Assembly: GCF_018362775.1 (NCBI RefSeq)
Contig: NZ_JAGYXY010000001.1
Location: 511,126-575,125, forward strand
Length of the DNA: 64,000 nt
Direction of reading: 5' to 3'
Origin: Alistipes montrealensis
GTDB taxonomy: Bacteria; Bacteroidota; Bacteroidia; Bacteroidales; Rikenellaceae
The notes under the pieces were generated by a model, which was not told the origin of the DNA, did not search any database, and worked only from the letters and a program-made list of their open reading frames with translations. Positions 23,834 to 34,067 of the stretch are shown in pieces; the stretch's first letter is position 1; the number at the start of each line of letters is the position of its first letter. A program made the translations under genes and the position numbers.

Positions 23834-26785
23834 ATGAAAAAAGTATTAAATTACGGAGTGTCAGCGATTTTAGGGTTATTCGCCACTCTTTGGAGTCAAA
23901 ACGCCGCAGCAGCGATAGATGCTAAAATCAGCTTTGAAACGGAAATTCCCAAAGCTTTCGTATGCGGCGAAAACAGCACAGCCGAACTCAGCGGCCTCCG
24001 CTACAAGGACGGAACCCATTCGCTGCGCTGGTCGTGGAGCGCCCCTTCGACGCTTCGTTACAACGATTTCGGACAACTGATGCGCTCGATGCGCGTCAAA
24101 GGCGCAGGCGTCATGCTCTGGATCTACAACCCCAAAGCCGTCGACGCCGACATGCGTTTCTCGTTCGAGACGCCCACCGGCGAAGTCCCCTACTGGTTCG
24201 ATTTCCACATGGACTTCACGGGCTGGCGCGCCTGCTGGATCAAGTACAACGACATGCCGGGCGACCACGCCTCGCAGCAGGTTTCGCGGCTCATCGTTTC
24301 GACGCCCGCCGGAGTCGAAAGCGGGGAGCTGTTCCTCGACCGCCTGACCTTCTCCGAAGTCAAACTCCACGACCAAATCACCCCCGACAAGCAGATTCCC
24401 GACAACAACTGCAACCTCAAGCGCGAATTGTGGCACTGGGCCCGCCTCTGGGAATGGGAACAGTATGCCTACGAAGAGCCGTTGCGCGAGATCACCCCTG
24501 CGGAGAAATCCCAGCTCGACGCCGTGAAGTCGCGCATCGAAAGCATCGTCGCGGCCAACATGTCGAGCACCAACTACATCAACGGCACGATCATCCCGCG
24601 CGCACTGGCGACCTATGAGAAAGCAGAAATCCGCCGCACCGCCGACGGAGGCGTACTCGGCGCACCGCTGCTCTCGAACGACGAGTGCAACCGCCCGAAA
24701 GGCGAACTGCGCCTCGACGACATCGAAAACATGCTCAACGCCTTTGCGCTGAACAGCTACATCAACAAGGATTCGAAATACGACGACGACTTCTTCCTGG
24801 TGATGGACCACGCTATCGACCAGGGCTTCGCCTTCGGCCACGGCAACGGAACCAACCACCACTACGGCTACAACGTGCGCAAGATTTACGACGCCATGTG
24901 GCTCATGCGCGACAAGATCGCCGCCCGCGGCAAAACCGACGAATACGTCAAGGTCCTGGCCTACTGGAGCGGCCTTGCGGAGACGCGCAAACCCTATGTC
25001 TACGGGCGCGACGAGTTGCTGGACTCGTGGCACACGCTGCTCATCCCCAAGATCATCAGCGCCCTGATGCTTCCCTCCGAAGCCGAACAGTACCGCGCCA
25101 TGAAGGGCCTCGGAGTGTGGCTCTCGGGCAGCCTCGACTTCACGCCGGGCACGATCGGCGGCATCAAACCCGACGGCACGACCTTCCACCACGGCGGCTT
25201 CTACCCGGCCTACTCGACCGGAGCGTTCGCCATGATCGGCTACTACTGCAAAGCCACGGCCGGGACCGATTTCATCCTCTCCGAACCGGCTCGCCGCAAC
25301 TTCAAACTGGCCCTGATGACCATGGCCAACTACACCGACCTGCGCGACTGGGGCCTCGGCCTCGCCGGCCGCCATCCCTTCGGCAAAAACGGCCGCATTC
25401 CCGACGCCGATGTCAACGCCTTCGGCTATCTGGCCACGCAGGGCGATCTGACGGGCAGCGGCAAGGGCGCGGACCCCGAACTGGCGGGCGCCTACCTGCG
25501 TCTGAAAGGCACGGATAAGGAGCTGAACAACCTTTTCAAGAAAGAGGGCATATCGGCAGGACCTACGCCGTCGGGCTTCTTCGTCTATAATTACGGCGCT
25601 GCGGGCATTCACCGCCGCGACAACTGGATGGTGACGCTCAAAGCCTACAATTCGGATGTCTGGGGCTCGGAAATATACACCAAAGACAACCGCTACGGAC
25701 GTTACCAGAGCTACGGCTCGGCGCCGATCATCGGCTCGGGCAATCCCGTGACGGCCGCCGCGAGCGGATTCGTACAGGACGGCTGGGACTGGAACCGCGT
25801 ACCGGGCGCCACGACCATCCACCTGCCCTACCCCGAACTGGAAAGCCCGCTGCCGGGAACGCTCATGGAGCGCAATCCCGAACGCTTCTCGGGGGCTTCG
25901 TCGCTCGAAGGCCGCAACGGCGTACTGGCCTTCCAGTTCGTCGAGAAGGACCGCAAGAACTTCACCCCGGGCGCTACTGCCCATAAGTCGGTCTTCTGCT
26001 TCGACAACCGGATGGTCTTCCTCGGCAGCGGCATCGACAACGACAACTCCGCTTATCCCACCGAAACGACGCTCTTCCAACTGCAATTGGACAGCCCGGG
26101 CGAACAGATGGAAGTCGACGGACAAGTCTACGACGCCTTCCCGCTCAACCTCACGAAGGGCGGCGAACGGCTGGCACTCTCCGACACAAAGGGCAACTTC
26201 TACGTGGTGAAGAACGCCGGGGCGGTGAACATCGTCAAGCAGGAGCAGACCTCGCCCAACGACAAGACCCGCGCACTCCAGACAGGCAACTTCGCCTCGG
26301 CCTGGATCGACCACGGCCGCGCGCCCAAGCAGGCCGAATACGAATATGCGGTCTACATCCAGCCCTCGAACAAGGAAATTACACGCTTCATCAAAAAAGA
26401 CGGCTACGAGGTGCTGCGCAAGGACAACACGGCCCATGTCGTAAAGGACTTCGCCACAGGCATCACGGGCTACATCTGTTTCGGGGAGTACACGGGCGAA
26501 GGCCTTGTGCGCAAGGCGGCTGAAGAGACGATCTTAATGGAGCGCACCGACGCGGACGGGCAGGTCGTGATGAGCGTCTGCACACCCGATCTCGGCCTCA
26601 CGGAGAAGACCTACACCACGCGCCAGGAGAGCCAGCCCCTCGAAAAAGAGGTGCTCCTCGACGGCGCATGGGAACTCGCCGCACAATATCCGGGCGTCAC
26701 GGCCGTTTCCCACGATACCGGAACACTGCTGAAGATAACCTGCCGCCACGGACAGCCCGTGGAGTTCCGGCTTAAGAAGAAATAA
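23834..26785 (+). CDS. PL8 chondroitin/hyaluronan lyase (ABC-lyase type), second copy
   Basis: The 983-residue secreted protein (signal peptide ending near AAAAI, no lipobox) has the same three-part PL8 build as the leftward copy but is clearly divergent from it. The catalytic residues are present: His453 and Tyr460 in HHGGFYPAY, Arg513 in AGRHPFG and Glu613 in WGSEIYTK. The Asn-rich NGTNHHYGYNVRKIYD segment fits the toroid. It is the first gene of the rightward operon, 30 nt before susC. With two PL8 enzymes the locus may cover chondroitin, dermatan and hyaluronan, or differ in endo/exo mode. That split is inferred. Confidence 0.94.
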   Translation: MKKVLNYGVSAILGLFATLWSQNAAAAIDAKISFETEIPKAFVCGENSTAELSGLRYKDGTHSLRWSWSAPSTLRYNDFGQLMRSMRVKGAGVMLWIYNPKAVDADMRFSFETPTGEVPYWFDFHMDFTGWRACWIKYNDMPGDHASQQVSRLIVSTPAGVESGELFLDRLTFSEVKLHDQITPDKQIPDNNCNLKRELWHWARLWEWEQYAYEEPLREITPAEKSQLDAVKSRIESIVAANMSSTNYINGTIIPRALATYEKAEIRRTADGGVLGAPLLSNDECNRPKGELRLDDIENMLNAFALNSYINKDSKYDDDFFLVMDHAIDQGFAFGHGNGTNHHYGYNVRKIYDAMWLMRDKIAARGKTDEYVKVLAYWSGLAETRKPYVYGRDELLDSWHTLLIPKIISALMLPSEAEQYRAMKGLGVWLSGSLDFTPGTIGGIKPDGTTFHHGGFYPAYSTGAFAMIGYYCKATAGTDFILSEPARRNFKLALMTMANYTDLRDWGLGLAGRHPFGKNGRIPDADVNAFGYLATQGDLTGSGKGADPELAGAYLRLKGTDKELNNLFKKEGISAGPTPSGFFVYNYGAAGIHRRDNWMVTLKAYNSDVWGSEIYTKDNRYGRYQSYGSAPIIGSGNPVTAAASGFVQDGWDWNRVPGATTIHLPYPELESPLPGTLMERNPERFSGASSLEGRNGVLAFQFVEKDRKNFTPGATAHKSVFCFDNRMVFLGSGIDNDNSAYPTETTLFQLQLDSPGEQMEVDGQVYDAFPLNLTKGGERLALSDTKGNFYVVKNAGAVNIVKQEQTSPNDKTRALQTGNFASAWIDHGRAPKQAEYEYAVYIQPSNKEITRFIKKDGYEVLRKDNTAHVVKDFATGITGYICFGEYTGEGLVRKAAEETILMERTDADGQVVMSVCTPDLGLTEKTYTTRQESQPLEKEVLLDGAWELAAQYPGVTAVSHDTGTLLKITCRHGQPVEFRLKKK

Positions 26786-26815
26786 CCATTTTTATCCCAC
26801 AACCTATCTATTTTT

Positions 26816-29800
26816 ATGAAAAAAGCACTTAAACGCATGGCTGCGGCAGCGCTGCTGACCCTGTCGGTATTCCGGGCAGGGGAAGCATTCGCTCAGAGCA
26901 CCGTGGACGGACGCGTGGTCGACGCCAACGGTGCACCGCTGGTGGGCGTAACCGTACTGATCAAGGGGACGCAGTCGGGAACGGCCACGGGCGCCAACGG
27001 CAGTTACTCGATCAAGGCGAAGGAGACCGAAACACTCGTCTTCTCCTACCTCGGTTACACGACCGTCGAGGAATATGTCGGCAAACGCACCGCGATCAAC
27101 GTCAAAATGACCGAAGAAGCTTCGCAAATCGGCGCCGTCGAGATCGTCAACATCGGTTACGGAACCACCACGCGCCGCGACCTCACCGGATCGGTGGCCA
27201 AAGCCGACCTGGGAACGATGATGAAGGCCAACGTCACCAACTTCGACCAGGCGCTGGGCGGACGCATCGCCGGCGTGGTAGTCACCACGGGCGACGGCTC
27301 GCTGGGCTCCGAGGCCAATATCACCATTCGCGGCAACAACTCGCTTACGCAGAGCAACGCCCCGCTCTACATCATCGACGGATTCCCGTCCGAAGGTTCG
27401 TTCGCCGCGTCGATCAACCCCGCGGACATCGAGTCGATCGACGTACTGAAAGACGCTTCGGCGACCGCCATCTACGGTGCGCGCGGCGCCAACGGCGTCA
27501 TCGTGATCAACACCAAGCGCGGCAACGAGGGCAAGCCCACGGTGAACTTCAGCGCCGCATTCTCGCTCAACAAGATCGCCAACAAAATGGACCTGCTCGA
27601 CTCCTACGAGTTTGTGAAATTACAGCAGGACTGGGGCGTCGACATGGACAAAACCTATTTCAGCGAAGGCCTGACGCTGGACGACTACCGCAACATCAAA
27701 GGCATCGACTGGCAGGACCGGCTCTACCGCACGGCTTTCCAGCAGAACTACAACGTCTCGCTCTCGGGCGGCAACAAGGAGGGCATGCGCTACAACGTGG
27801 GCTTCTCGGCACTCGACCAGGACGGCATCATCATCCGGTCGAACTTCCAACGTTACCAGGGCAAGGCCAATTTCACGCTGCCCATCTCGAAGAAACTGTC
27901 GCTGAACGTGAACACCAACTATTCGCGCACGGTAACCAACGGCGTGACCCCCACCACGGCACAGACGACCTCGTCTTCGTCGGGCTGGCTCATGTTCTCG
28001 GTCTGGGGTTACCGTCCGGTGACCTCCCCGGGGCAGGACATCCTCGACTCGATGCTCGACGCGGACGTAGCCGGATCGGACGACTATCGTTTCAACCCGG
28101 TGAAGACCGCTAAAAACGAGTACCGCAAAACGCTCGTGGACTACCTCAACGCCAACGCGGCGCTGACGTGGAAGATCACCCCCGAACTGACGTTCAAGAC
28201 GACGGGCGGCTACGTGCTCAACAAGCGCCGCCGCGAGGAGTTCAACGGCAGCCAAACCTACACCGGATACGCCGGATCGCCCAGCGGCAAGGGCGTCAAC
28301 GGCGCTATCTACTGGACCGACCAGACGAGCTGGTCGAACGAAAATACGCTCAACTACAAGAAACGCGTGGGCCGCGACCACAACCTCGACCTGCTGGCCG
28401 GACTTTCGCTCCAGGGACAGAAGAACACCTACGACGGCGTTTCGTCGACACAGATCACCTCCGAGGAACTGGGCATCGCGGGTATTTACACGGGTAACTA
28501 CCAGAAGGTCCAGAGCAACTATTACGACTGGCGGATGATGTCGGCTTTCCTGCGTGCCAACTACAACTTCCGTTACAAATACTACTTCACTTTCTCGTTC
28601 CGCGCCGACGGTTCGTCGAAATTCCCCTCCGACAACCGCTGGGGTTACTTCCCCTCGGCCGGTCTTTCGTGGAACTTCAACCGCGAGAACCTGCTGAAAA
28701 AGAGCGAATGGATGAGCAACGGCAAGCTGCGCCTCTCGTGGGGCCTCACAGGTAACAACCGCACGCAGACCCCCTACGACTTTTATTCGCAGATCACCGT
28801 CAACCCCGGCTCGGGCAGCTCGCTCGACTACGTGTTCAGCGGCGAGCGCGTGCCGGGCTACTACGTTTCGAACATGGCCAACGAAAAGCTCAAGTGGGAA
28901 ACCACCGAGCAGTGGAACGCCGGCCTCGACCTCGGATTCTTCGAGGACCGCATCAAACTGACGGCCGACTGGTACGACAAGGTGACGCGCGACCTGCTGC
29001 TCTACGCCCTGCTGCCCGCCTCGTCGGGCTTCGAACAGGGAATGCTCAACATCGGCAAAATCCGCAACCGCGGGTTCGAACTGACGCTCGAAACGGTCAA
29101 CGTCAAGAACCGGCAGTTCCAGTGGTCCACCTCGTTCAACATCGCTTTCAACCGCAACAAAATCCTCGGACTGGTCGACGGGCAGAACACGCTCCAAAGC
29201 TCCGTGTCGTGGGAGACGCGTTTCAACTCGCAGTTCCCCTACATCTCGCAGGTGGGCAAGCCCACGGGCATGATGTACGGTTTCATCTACGACGGAACCT
29301 ACAAGGCCGAAGATTTCGACGACAAGGGCAACCTCGTCGGTGGCGTTCCCTCGTTCAAGGGCAACACGATGCAGCCGGGCGACATGAAATACCGAGACAT
29401 GAACGGCGACGGCGTCATCGACGACTACGACCGCACGATCATCGGATGCGGACAGCCCCTCAACACGGGCGGTTTCGGCAACAACTTCAACTGGAAGAAT
29501 TTCGACCTGAATATCTTCTTCGCATGGAGTTACGGCAACGACGTGCTGAATGCCAACCGCCTCGTCTTCGAATCGGGCTGGAAGAGCCAGACCAACCAGT
29601 TGGCCTCCTACGCCAACCGCTGGTCGCCGGAGAATCCCTCGTCGAACATCCCGCGCGTCGGCGCCACGGGCCGCGAGGAGTACTCGTCGCGCGTGATCGA
29701 GGACGGTTCGTTCCTGCGCCTGAAGAACATATCGCTGGGCTACACGCTGCCGAGCCGTTCGCTCCGCAAAGCGGGCATCAGCCAGATGCGCGTCTACGTC

Positions 29801-29947
29801 TCGGCCGACAACGTCTGGACGCTGACGGGTTACAGCGGCCCCGACCCCGAGGTTTCGACCCGCAATTCGGTATTGACCCCCGGATTCGACTGGTCGGCAT
29901 ATCCCCGCGCATTCGGCTTCACGGCCGGCGTAAACCTCACTTTCTAA
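26816..29947 (+). CDS. SusC-type TonB-dependent outer-membrane transporter
   Basis: The 1043-residue protein has a signal peptide (about 1-26), a carboxypeptidase-regulatory-like plug extension (VDGRVVDANGAPLVGVTVLIKG) and a TonB-box region around VEIVNIGYGTTTRRDLTGSV. A plug domain follows (IRGNNSLTQSNAPLYIIDGF, DIESIDVLKDASATAIYGAR), then a 22-strand barrel with the usual aromatic C-terminus (...FTAGVNLTF). It should import glycosaminoglycan oligosaccharides together with the SusD partner encoded 23 nt downstream. Substrate is assigned by the surrounding lyases. Confidence 0.96.
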   Translation: MKKALKRMAAAALLTLSVFRAGEAFAQSTVDGRVVDANGAPLVGVTVLIKGTQSGTATGANGSYSIKAKETETLVFSYLGYTTVEEYVGKRTAINVKMTEEASQIGAVEIVNIGYGTTTRRDLTGSVAKADLGTMMKANVTNFDQALGGRIAGVVVTTGDGSLGSEANITIRGNNSLTQSNAPLYIIDGFPSEGSFAASINPADIESIDVLKDASATAIYGARGANGVIVINTKRGNEGKPTVNFSAAFSLNKIANKMDLLDSYEFVKLQQDWGVDMDKTYFSEGLTLDDYRNIKGIDWQDRLYRTAFQQNYNVSLSGGNKEGMRYNVGFSALDQDGIIIRSNFQRYQGKANFTLPISKKLSLNVNTNYSRTVTNGVTPTTAQTTSSSSGWLMFSVWGYRPVTSPGQDILDSMLDADVAGSDDYRFNPVKTAKNEYRKTLVDYLNANAALTWKITPELTFKTTGGYVLNKRRREEFNGSQTYTGYAGSPSGKGVNGAIYWTDQTSWSNENTLNYKKRVGRDHNLDLLAGLSLQGQKNTYDGVSSTQITSEELGIAGIYTGNYQKVQSNYYDWRMMSAFLRANYNFRYKYYFTFSFRADGSSKFPSDNRWGYFPSAGLSWNFNRENLLKKSEWMSNGKLRLSWGLTGNNRTQTPYDFYSQITVNPGSGSSLDYVFSGERVPGYYVSNMANEKLKWETTEQWNAGLDLGFFEDRIKLTADWYDKVTRDLLLYALLPASSGFEQGMLNIGKIRNRGFELTLETVNVKNRQFQWSTSFNIAFNRNKILGLVDGQNTLQSSVSWETRFNSQFPYISQVGKPTGMMYGFIYDGTYKAEDFDDKGNLVGGVPSFKGNTMQPGDMKYRDMNGDGVIDDYDRTIIGCGQPLNTGGFGNNFNWKNFDLNIFFAWSYGNDVLNANRLVFESGWKSQTNQLASYANRWSPENPSSNIPRVGATGREEYSSRVIEDGSFLRLKNISLGYTLPSRSLRKAGISQMRVYVSADNVWTLTGYSGPDPEVSTRNSVLTPGFDWSAYPRAFGFTAGVNLTF

Positions 29948-29970
29948 CGGTTTAAACGCAACATTACGCT

Positions 29971-31803
29971 ATGAAAATCAAACGCATATACAGACTGGGA
30001 ACACTGGCGCTGCTCGCAGCGGCCTTCTCGGCATGCAGCTTCCTCGACACCGATCCGCAGATCATTCCCGACGAAGGCTACTACAACAGCGAGAAGAAGC
30101 TGATCTACGGCCTTGCCGGCGTCTACGGCGTGCTGAACAGCGAGGCGCTCTACGGCCACTACTACTCGCTGCAAATCGCCAACGCCGACGACCTCTGCTA
30201 TTTCAACAACTACAACAACGGCGAATCGCGTCCGGACCGGTACAACCACAGCGCCGGTACGACGGTCATCTACGACGCCTGGTCGAAGCTCTACGAGGGT
30301 ATCAAGAACGCGAACCGCTACATCGAAGCCGTCGAGAAGACGAACATCGATCCCGAAGAACTTTCGGTCGACATCGGGCTTTACATCGCCGAAGCTCGCT
30401 TCCTGCGGGCCTACTACCACTTCCTGCTGGCACAGGCGTGGGGCGACGTGCCCCTGCGGGTCAAGGCGACCACCTCGCCCAACCCCAACGACGTGCAGAT
30501 GGCGGCAACGCCGCAGGAGCAAATCCTCAAATGGTGCGCCGACGAGATCGAAGCCACGATTCCCGACCTCTACGAGACTGTCGAAAACACCCCGTCGCGC
30601 GTCAGCCAGACCGTCGCCCAAGGCATCCTGGCCCGCGTCTACCTCTTCATGGCCGGGGAGACGGTGAAAGAGATCGAAGGGCTGAGCAAGAAGGAGATGT
30701 ACAACCGGGCAGCCTACTGGGCAAACCAGGTGATCATCTCCAACAAACACGACCTGAACGACAGCTACGAAGAGGTCTTCATCAACATGATCCGCGACCA
30801 GTACGACACGCAGTACCACGAGTCGATGTGGGAAGCCGAATTCCTCGGCGACCGCACCAGCGCTACGAACTGGACGAACGGGCGTATCGGCGATCTGATC
30901 GGCCTGCGTTCGCAGTCGGGACTGACCAACTATTCGGAGTGGGCCTGCAACTACTCCTACGGTTACTACAACGGCTCCTACACCCTGTGGCAGCTCTACT
31001 GGACCGAAGATCGTACGGCCGACGAAGCGTCGGACGCCACGAAGATCACCGACGTACGCCAGGAATGGAACCTGCCGGGCTACAACTTCCGCGGTCTGAA
31101 CAACCAGAAGATCACCTACAAGAACAAGGAAGGCGTAAGCGTGACACGTTACCTGAAGCAGGCGCAGAGCATGTACAAGACGCCGTGGCTCTACAACAAC
31201 GGCTTCGCGACGCCCGACATCGAAGGCCTCGACCAGACCATCACCGATGCGTTCGACCCCGCCGACCTCGTATACGATCCGACAATCATGTGCGCGATCC
31301 GCAACGCCGGCAAATGGCGCCGCGAGACGGTTTACGAAAAGCAGATGTCGGCCAAGAGCCTCTATACGACGATCAATTTCCCGATCCTGCGTTACGCCGA
31401 CGTGCTGCTGATGTATGCCGAAGCGATCAACGAATACGCCGGGGCGCCGGACGACCAGGCCAAGGAGGCCATCCGGAAAATCCGCCGCCGTGCAGGCATC
31501 AAGACCGACGAGAGCCAACTCAGCGACTATCGCTCGTTCCGCGATCTGGTGCGCAACGAACGCGGACGCGAACTGGCTTTCGAGGGGCTCCGCAAATGGG
31601 ACCTGATCCGCTGGGGCATCTTCGTCGAGAAGATGCACAACGCCGGGACCAACGCCCCGACGGAGAACAAGTACCACAACGTCAGCTACACGAACTACCT
31701 GGCCGCGAACTACGCCAACGTCGCCGCCCGCCACATCTACCTCCCGATCCCGACCAAGGAACTGGCGGTGAACCATGCGCTCAAACAGAACTCTTTATGG
31801 TAA
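29971..31803 (+). CDS. SusD-type surface glycan-binding lipoprotein
   Basis: The 610-residue lipoprotein (lipid Cys22, AAFSACSFLDTDP) has the RagB/SusD build: an N-terminal helical TPR-like part (YYNSEKKLIYGLAGVYGVL, EARFLRAYYHFLLAQAWGDV) and the C-terminal block RNERGRELAFEGLRKWDLIRWG typical of the family. It forms the lid of the SusC channel and presents oligosaccharides to it. The spacing and order are those of a canonical susCD pair. Confidence 0.96.
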   Translation: MKIKRIYRLGTLALLAAAFSACSFLDTDPQIIPDEGYYNSEKKLIYGLAGVYGVLNSEALYGHYYSLQIANADDLCYFNNYNNGESRPDRYNHSAGTTVIYDAWSKLYEGIKNANRYIEAVEKTNIDPEELSVDIGLYIAEARFLRAYYHFLLAQAWGDVPLRVKATTSPNPNDVQMAATPQEQILKWCADEIEATIPDLYETVENTPSRVSQTVAQGILARVYLFMAGETVKEIEGLSKKEMYNRAAYWANQVIISNKHDLNDSYEEVFINMIRDQYDTQYHESMWEAEFLGDRTSATNWTNGRIGDLIGLRSQSGLTNYSEWACNYSYGYYNGSYTLWQLYWTEDRTADEASDATKITDVRQEWNLPGYNFRGLNNQKITYKNKEGVSVTRYLKQAQSMYKTPWLYNNGFATPDIEGLDQTITDAFDPADLVYDPTIMCAIRNAGKWRRETVYEKQMSAKSLYTTINFPILRYADVLLMYAEAINEYAGAPDDQAKEAIRKIRRRAGIKTDESQLSDYRSFRDLVRNERGRELAFEGLRKWDLIRWGIFVEKMHNAGTNAPTENKYHNVSYTNYLAANYANVAARHIYLPIPTKELAVNHALKQNSLW

Positions 31804-31826
31804 AACGCATAATTGCAGAGCATACG

Positions 31827-32822
31827 ATGAATACGAAACGAATCACATACCTCGCAGCGGCGCTGGCCTTCGCCTCCGTGGCAGCCTCGTGCGAGCACGA
31901 TGAAATCTACGAGCCGCTGGAATTCTCGGTACAACTGGCGCCGACGAACACCTACCTCACGGGCGACCCCGTCGCCTTCAATTTCAGCGGCAACGCCGAT
32001 TTTATCACCGTCTGGACCGGCGACACGGGACACGAATACAAGCACAAGGACCGCACGACGGTCGACGTTGCGGACATCGAGTCGTGCGAACTGGAGATCG
32101 AGATCAGCCAACAGTACGGCACGCTGAACAACCTCGACCTGTTCGCAGGCAACAAGTTCGCAGGACTCAACGGCAGCGACGCCGCCACCGACCGCCCCGT
32201 GGTCGAAGCCATCGCGGCAAGCAGTTACGCCGACTGGAAGCAACTGGCTTTCACACCGAACAGCGCCAACAAGTTCGAGACCTACACCTTCGACATCACA
32301 GAGTTTGCCGACAATTTCTCATGGGGCATGCACCTCTATTATCCGGACCCCAAGACAACGATGCGTACCTACCGTATCAACCCGAAAATTACGGTGCGGT
32401 TCAAGGGTTACGACACGCAGGTATACAACTACCTGGACATGGAGTTCGTGCCCTTCTCGCTCGCCGCACAGCACGCCGACGACCCCTACATCCACAATGT
32501 TTCGGGCAACGGCAACCTGAAATTCCAGGGCCAGCCTGGAGCGAACAATACAGCGAACATCGTCTTCCAGGGCTTCAGCGCCGGGGCTTTCCCCGAGATC
32601 GAACAGTGGGCCTTCATGCAGCCGATCGCGCTCAACACGATTTCGCCCGACACCGGACAGAACATCAAGGGCGTGACCGACGACCTGCCCAGCTACGAGT
32701 ACACCTACACCAAGCCGGGAACCTATACGGCGACCTTCATCGTCGCCAACGGCAACTACCAGGGACAGTCGGCCCCGACCCGGTACGAAGTGACGTTCAC
32801 GGTAATCGACCGAATCGAATAA
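31827..32822 (+). CDS. DUF5017-type surface glycan-binding lipoprotein (SGBP)
   Basis: The 331-residue lipoprotein (lipid Cys22, SVAASCEHDE) follows susD by 23 nt. The ATG at 31827 is used because it gives a complete lipoprotein signal; a frame starting inside susD is an artefact. Beta-rich sequence with VAFNFSGNADFITVWTGDTG resembles the PKD/DUF5017 domain found in binding proteins next to susD. A second Ig-like segment sits at the end (YEYTYTKPGTYTATFIVANG). The expected role is outer-surface capture of the polysaccharide. Last gene of the operon, with a terminator 20 nt on. Confidence 0.85.
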   Translation: MNTKRITYLAAALAFASVAASCEHDEIYEPLEFSVQLAPTNTYLTGDPVAFNFSGNADFITVWTGDTGHEYKHKDRTTVDVADIESCELEIEISQQYGTLNNLDLFAGNKFAGLNGSDAATDRPVVEAIAASSYADWKQLAFTPNSANKFETYTFDITEFADNFSWGMHLYYPDPKTTMRTYRINPKITVRFKGYDTQVYNYLDMEFVPFSLAAQHADDPYIHNVSGNGNLKFQGQPGANNTANIVFQGFSAGAFPEIEQWAFMQPIALNTISPDTGQNIKGVTDDLPSYEYTYTKPGTYTATFIVANGNYQGQSAPTRYEVTFTVIDRIE

Positions 32823-32841
32823 CCCGGCCGAAAGCTTTCGA

Positions 32842-32875
32842 AAGCCCGCCCTTCCACAAGAAAGGCGGGCTTTTT
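32842..32875 (+). terminator. Terminator of the PL8-susCD-SGBP operon
   Basis: AAAGCCCGCC pairs with GGCGGGCTTT around a short loop, followed by a T-run ending near 32875. It lies between the SGBP gene and the promoter of the amino-sugar module. Confidence 0.82.
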
Positions 32876-32887
32876 CATAACATCCGG

Positions 32888-32918
32888 TTGCATTTCTGCG
32901 TTCTTTTCAGTAACTTTG
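32888..32918 (+). promoter_or_regulatory. Promoter of the N-acetylhexosamine-kinase gene
   Basis: TTG (32888-32890), a 20-nt spacer and TAACTTTG (32911-32918) match the consensus. No TTTGG/CCAAA palindrome is seen here, so this unit may be controlled differently from the two GAG operons. Confidence 0.72.
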
Positions 32919-32966
32919 GAGGTGCAACGTAACCTTAAACAACCAAAACCGAAACAACCTGATCGT

Positions 32967-34064
32967 ATGAAGGCTGAATTACAGGAAATAGCATCGCAGT
33001 TCGCGCTGGAAGGCGCCATCACGGCAATCGACTCGCTGGGCGAGGGTTTCATCAACGACACGTTTATCGTCCGCACGGCGGGCAACGCGCCGGATTATAT
33101 CCTCCAGCGTAAAAACAAGAACATCTTTCCCGATGTCCCGGCCATGATGGAAAACATCCGCAAAGTGACGGACCATATCCGCCGCGGCGTCGAAGCCGCC
33201 GGAGGCGATCCCAAGCGCGAGGCGATGACGGTCGTAGCCACACACGACGGGAAACTCTACCATGTAGACGCCAAAGGCGATTACTGGGCCGTTTCGGTTT
33301 TCATCAGCGACACGATCGCTTACAACAAGGCCGACTCCCCGGCGCTGGCCCGCAAGGGCGGCGAGGGCATCGGTAAGTTTCAGGCCCAACTGGCGGACTT
33401 CACCGAGCCGCTGGCCGAAACGATCAAGGGCTTTCACAACATCCGCCACCGTTTCGTGCAGTGGGACGAAGCCTTGAAGCGCGACGCCGCCGGCCGCGTG
33501 AAAGACCTCCAGGAGGAGATCGGCTGGATCGAATCGCGCCGCGGCGAGATGCTCGCCTTCTGGTCGAAGGTCGAGGACGGCACGATTCCCACGCGCGTGA
33601 CACACAACGACACGAAGATCAACAACATCCTCTTCGACAAAAACGGCGAGGTATTGTGCGCCATCGACCTCGACACGGTGATGAACTCCACGTCGCTCAA
33701 CGACTTCGGCGACGCCATCCGTTCCTACACCAACACGGGCGACGAGGACGACCGCGACCTTCAACGCGTCGGCATGTCCCTCGACATGTTCCGCGCCTAC
33801 ACCGAAGGATTCCTTTCGCAGCGGGCCAAACAGCTCAACCAGACCGAAATCGACCACCTGGCATTCTCGGCGCGTTACATCACCTTCGAACAGGTGCTGC
33901 GCTTTTTGATGGACTACATCGACGGCGACACCTATTATAAGATAAAATACCCCGAACACAACCTCGTGCGCACGCACGCCCAGTATAAACTGCTGCAAAG
34001 CATGGAAGAGCAGTACGGCACGATGTGTGAAATCGTACGGGAAACCGTAGCCAAATACAAATAA
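32967..34064 (+). CDS. APH-fold sugar kinase, N-acetylhexosamine 1-kinase-like (NahK type)
   Basis: The 365-residue cytoplasmic kinase has the aminoglycoside-phosphotransferase fold. The catalytic loop is H213-N-D215-x4-N220 (THNDTKINNILFD) and the metal-binding Asp234 lies in AIDLDTVM. Bacteroidota and bifidobacterial members with this HNDTKxNN loop phosphorylate C1 of GlcNAc/GalNAc. The ATG at 32967 is chosen because the longer TTG-initiated frame starts inside the promoter. Following GAG lyases and GH88, and preceding deaminase and deacetylase genes, it most likely phosphorylates the released N-acetylgalactosamine or N-acetylglucosamine. Homoserine or other small-molecule kinases of the same fold are alternatives. 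Confidence 0.78.
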   Translation: MKAELQEIASQFALEGAITAIDSLGEGFINDTFIVRTAGNAPDYILQRKNKNIFPDVPAMMENIRKVTDHIRRGVEAAGGDPKREAMTVVATHDGKLYHVDAKGDYWAVSVFISDTIAYNKADSPALARKGGEGIGKFQAQLADFTEPLAETIKGFHNIRHRFVQWDEALKRDAAGRVKDLQEEIGWIESRRGEMLAFWSKVEDGTIPTRVTHNDTKINNILFDKNGEVLCAIDLDTVMNSTSLNDFGDAIRSYTNTGDEDDRDLQRVGMSLDMFRAYTEGFLSQRAKQLNQTEIDHLAFSARYITFEQVLRFLMDYIDGDTYYKIKYPEHNLVRTHAQYKLLQSMEEQYGTMCEIVRETVAKYK

Positions 34065-34067
34065 ACA

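Noticed and set aside
23876..26437. Open frame of over 850 codons on the minus strand
   Set aside because: Antisense to the second PL8 gene; composition typical of a GC-rich reverse frame and no promoter or start context.
32916..32966. Upstream TTG start for the N-acetylhexosamine-kinase gene
   Set aside because: The TTG is part of the promoter -7 element TAACTTTG, so it cannot be in the mRNA; the ATG at 32967 is used instead.
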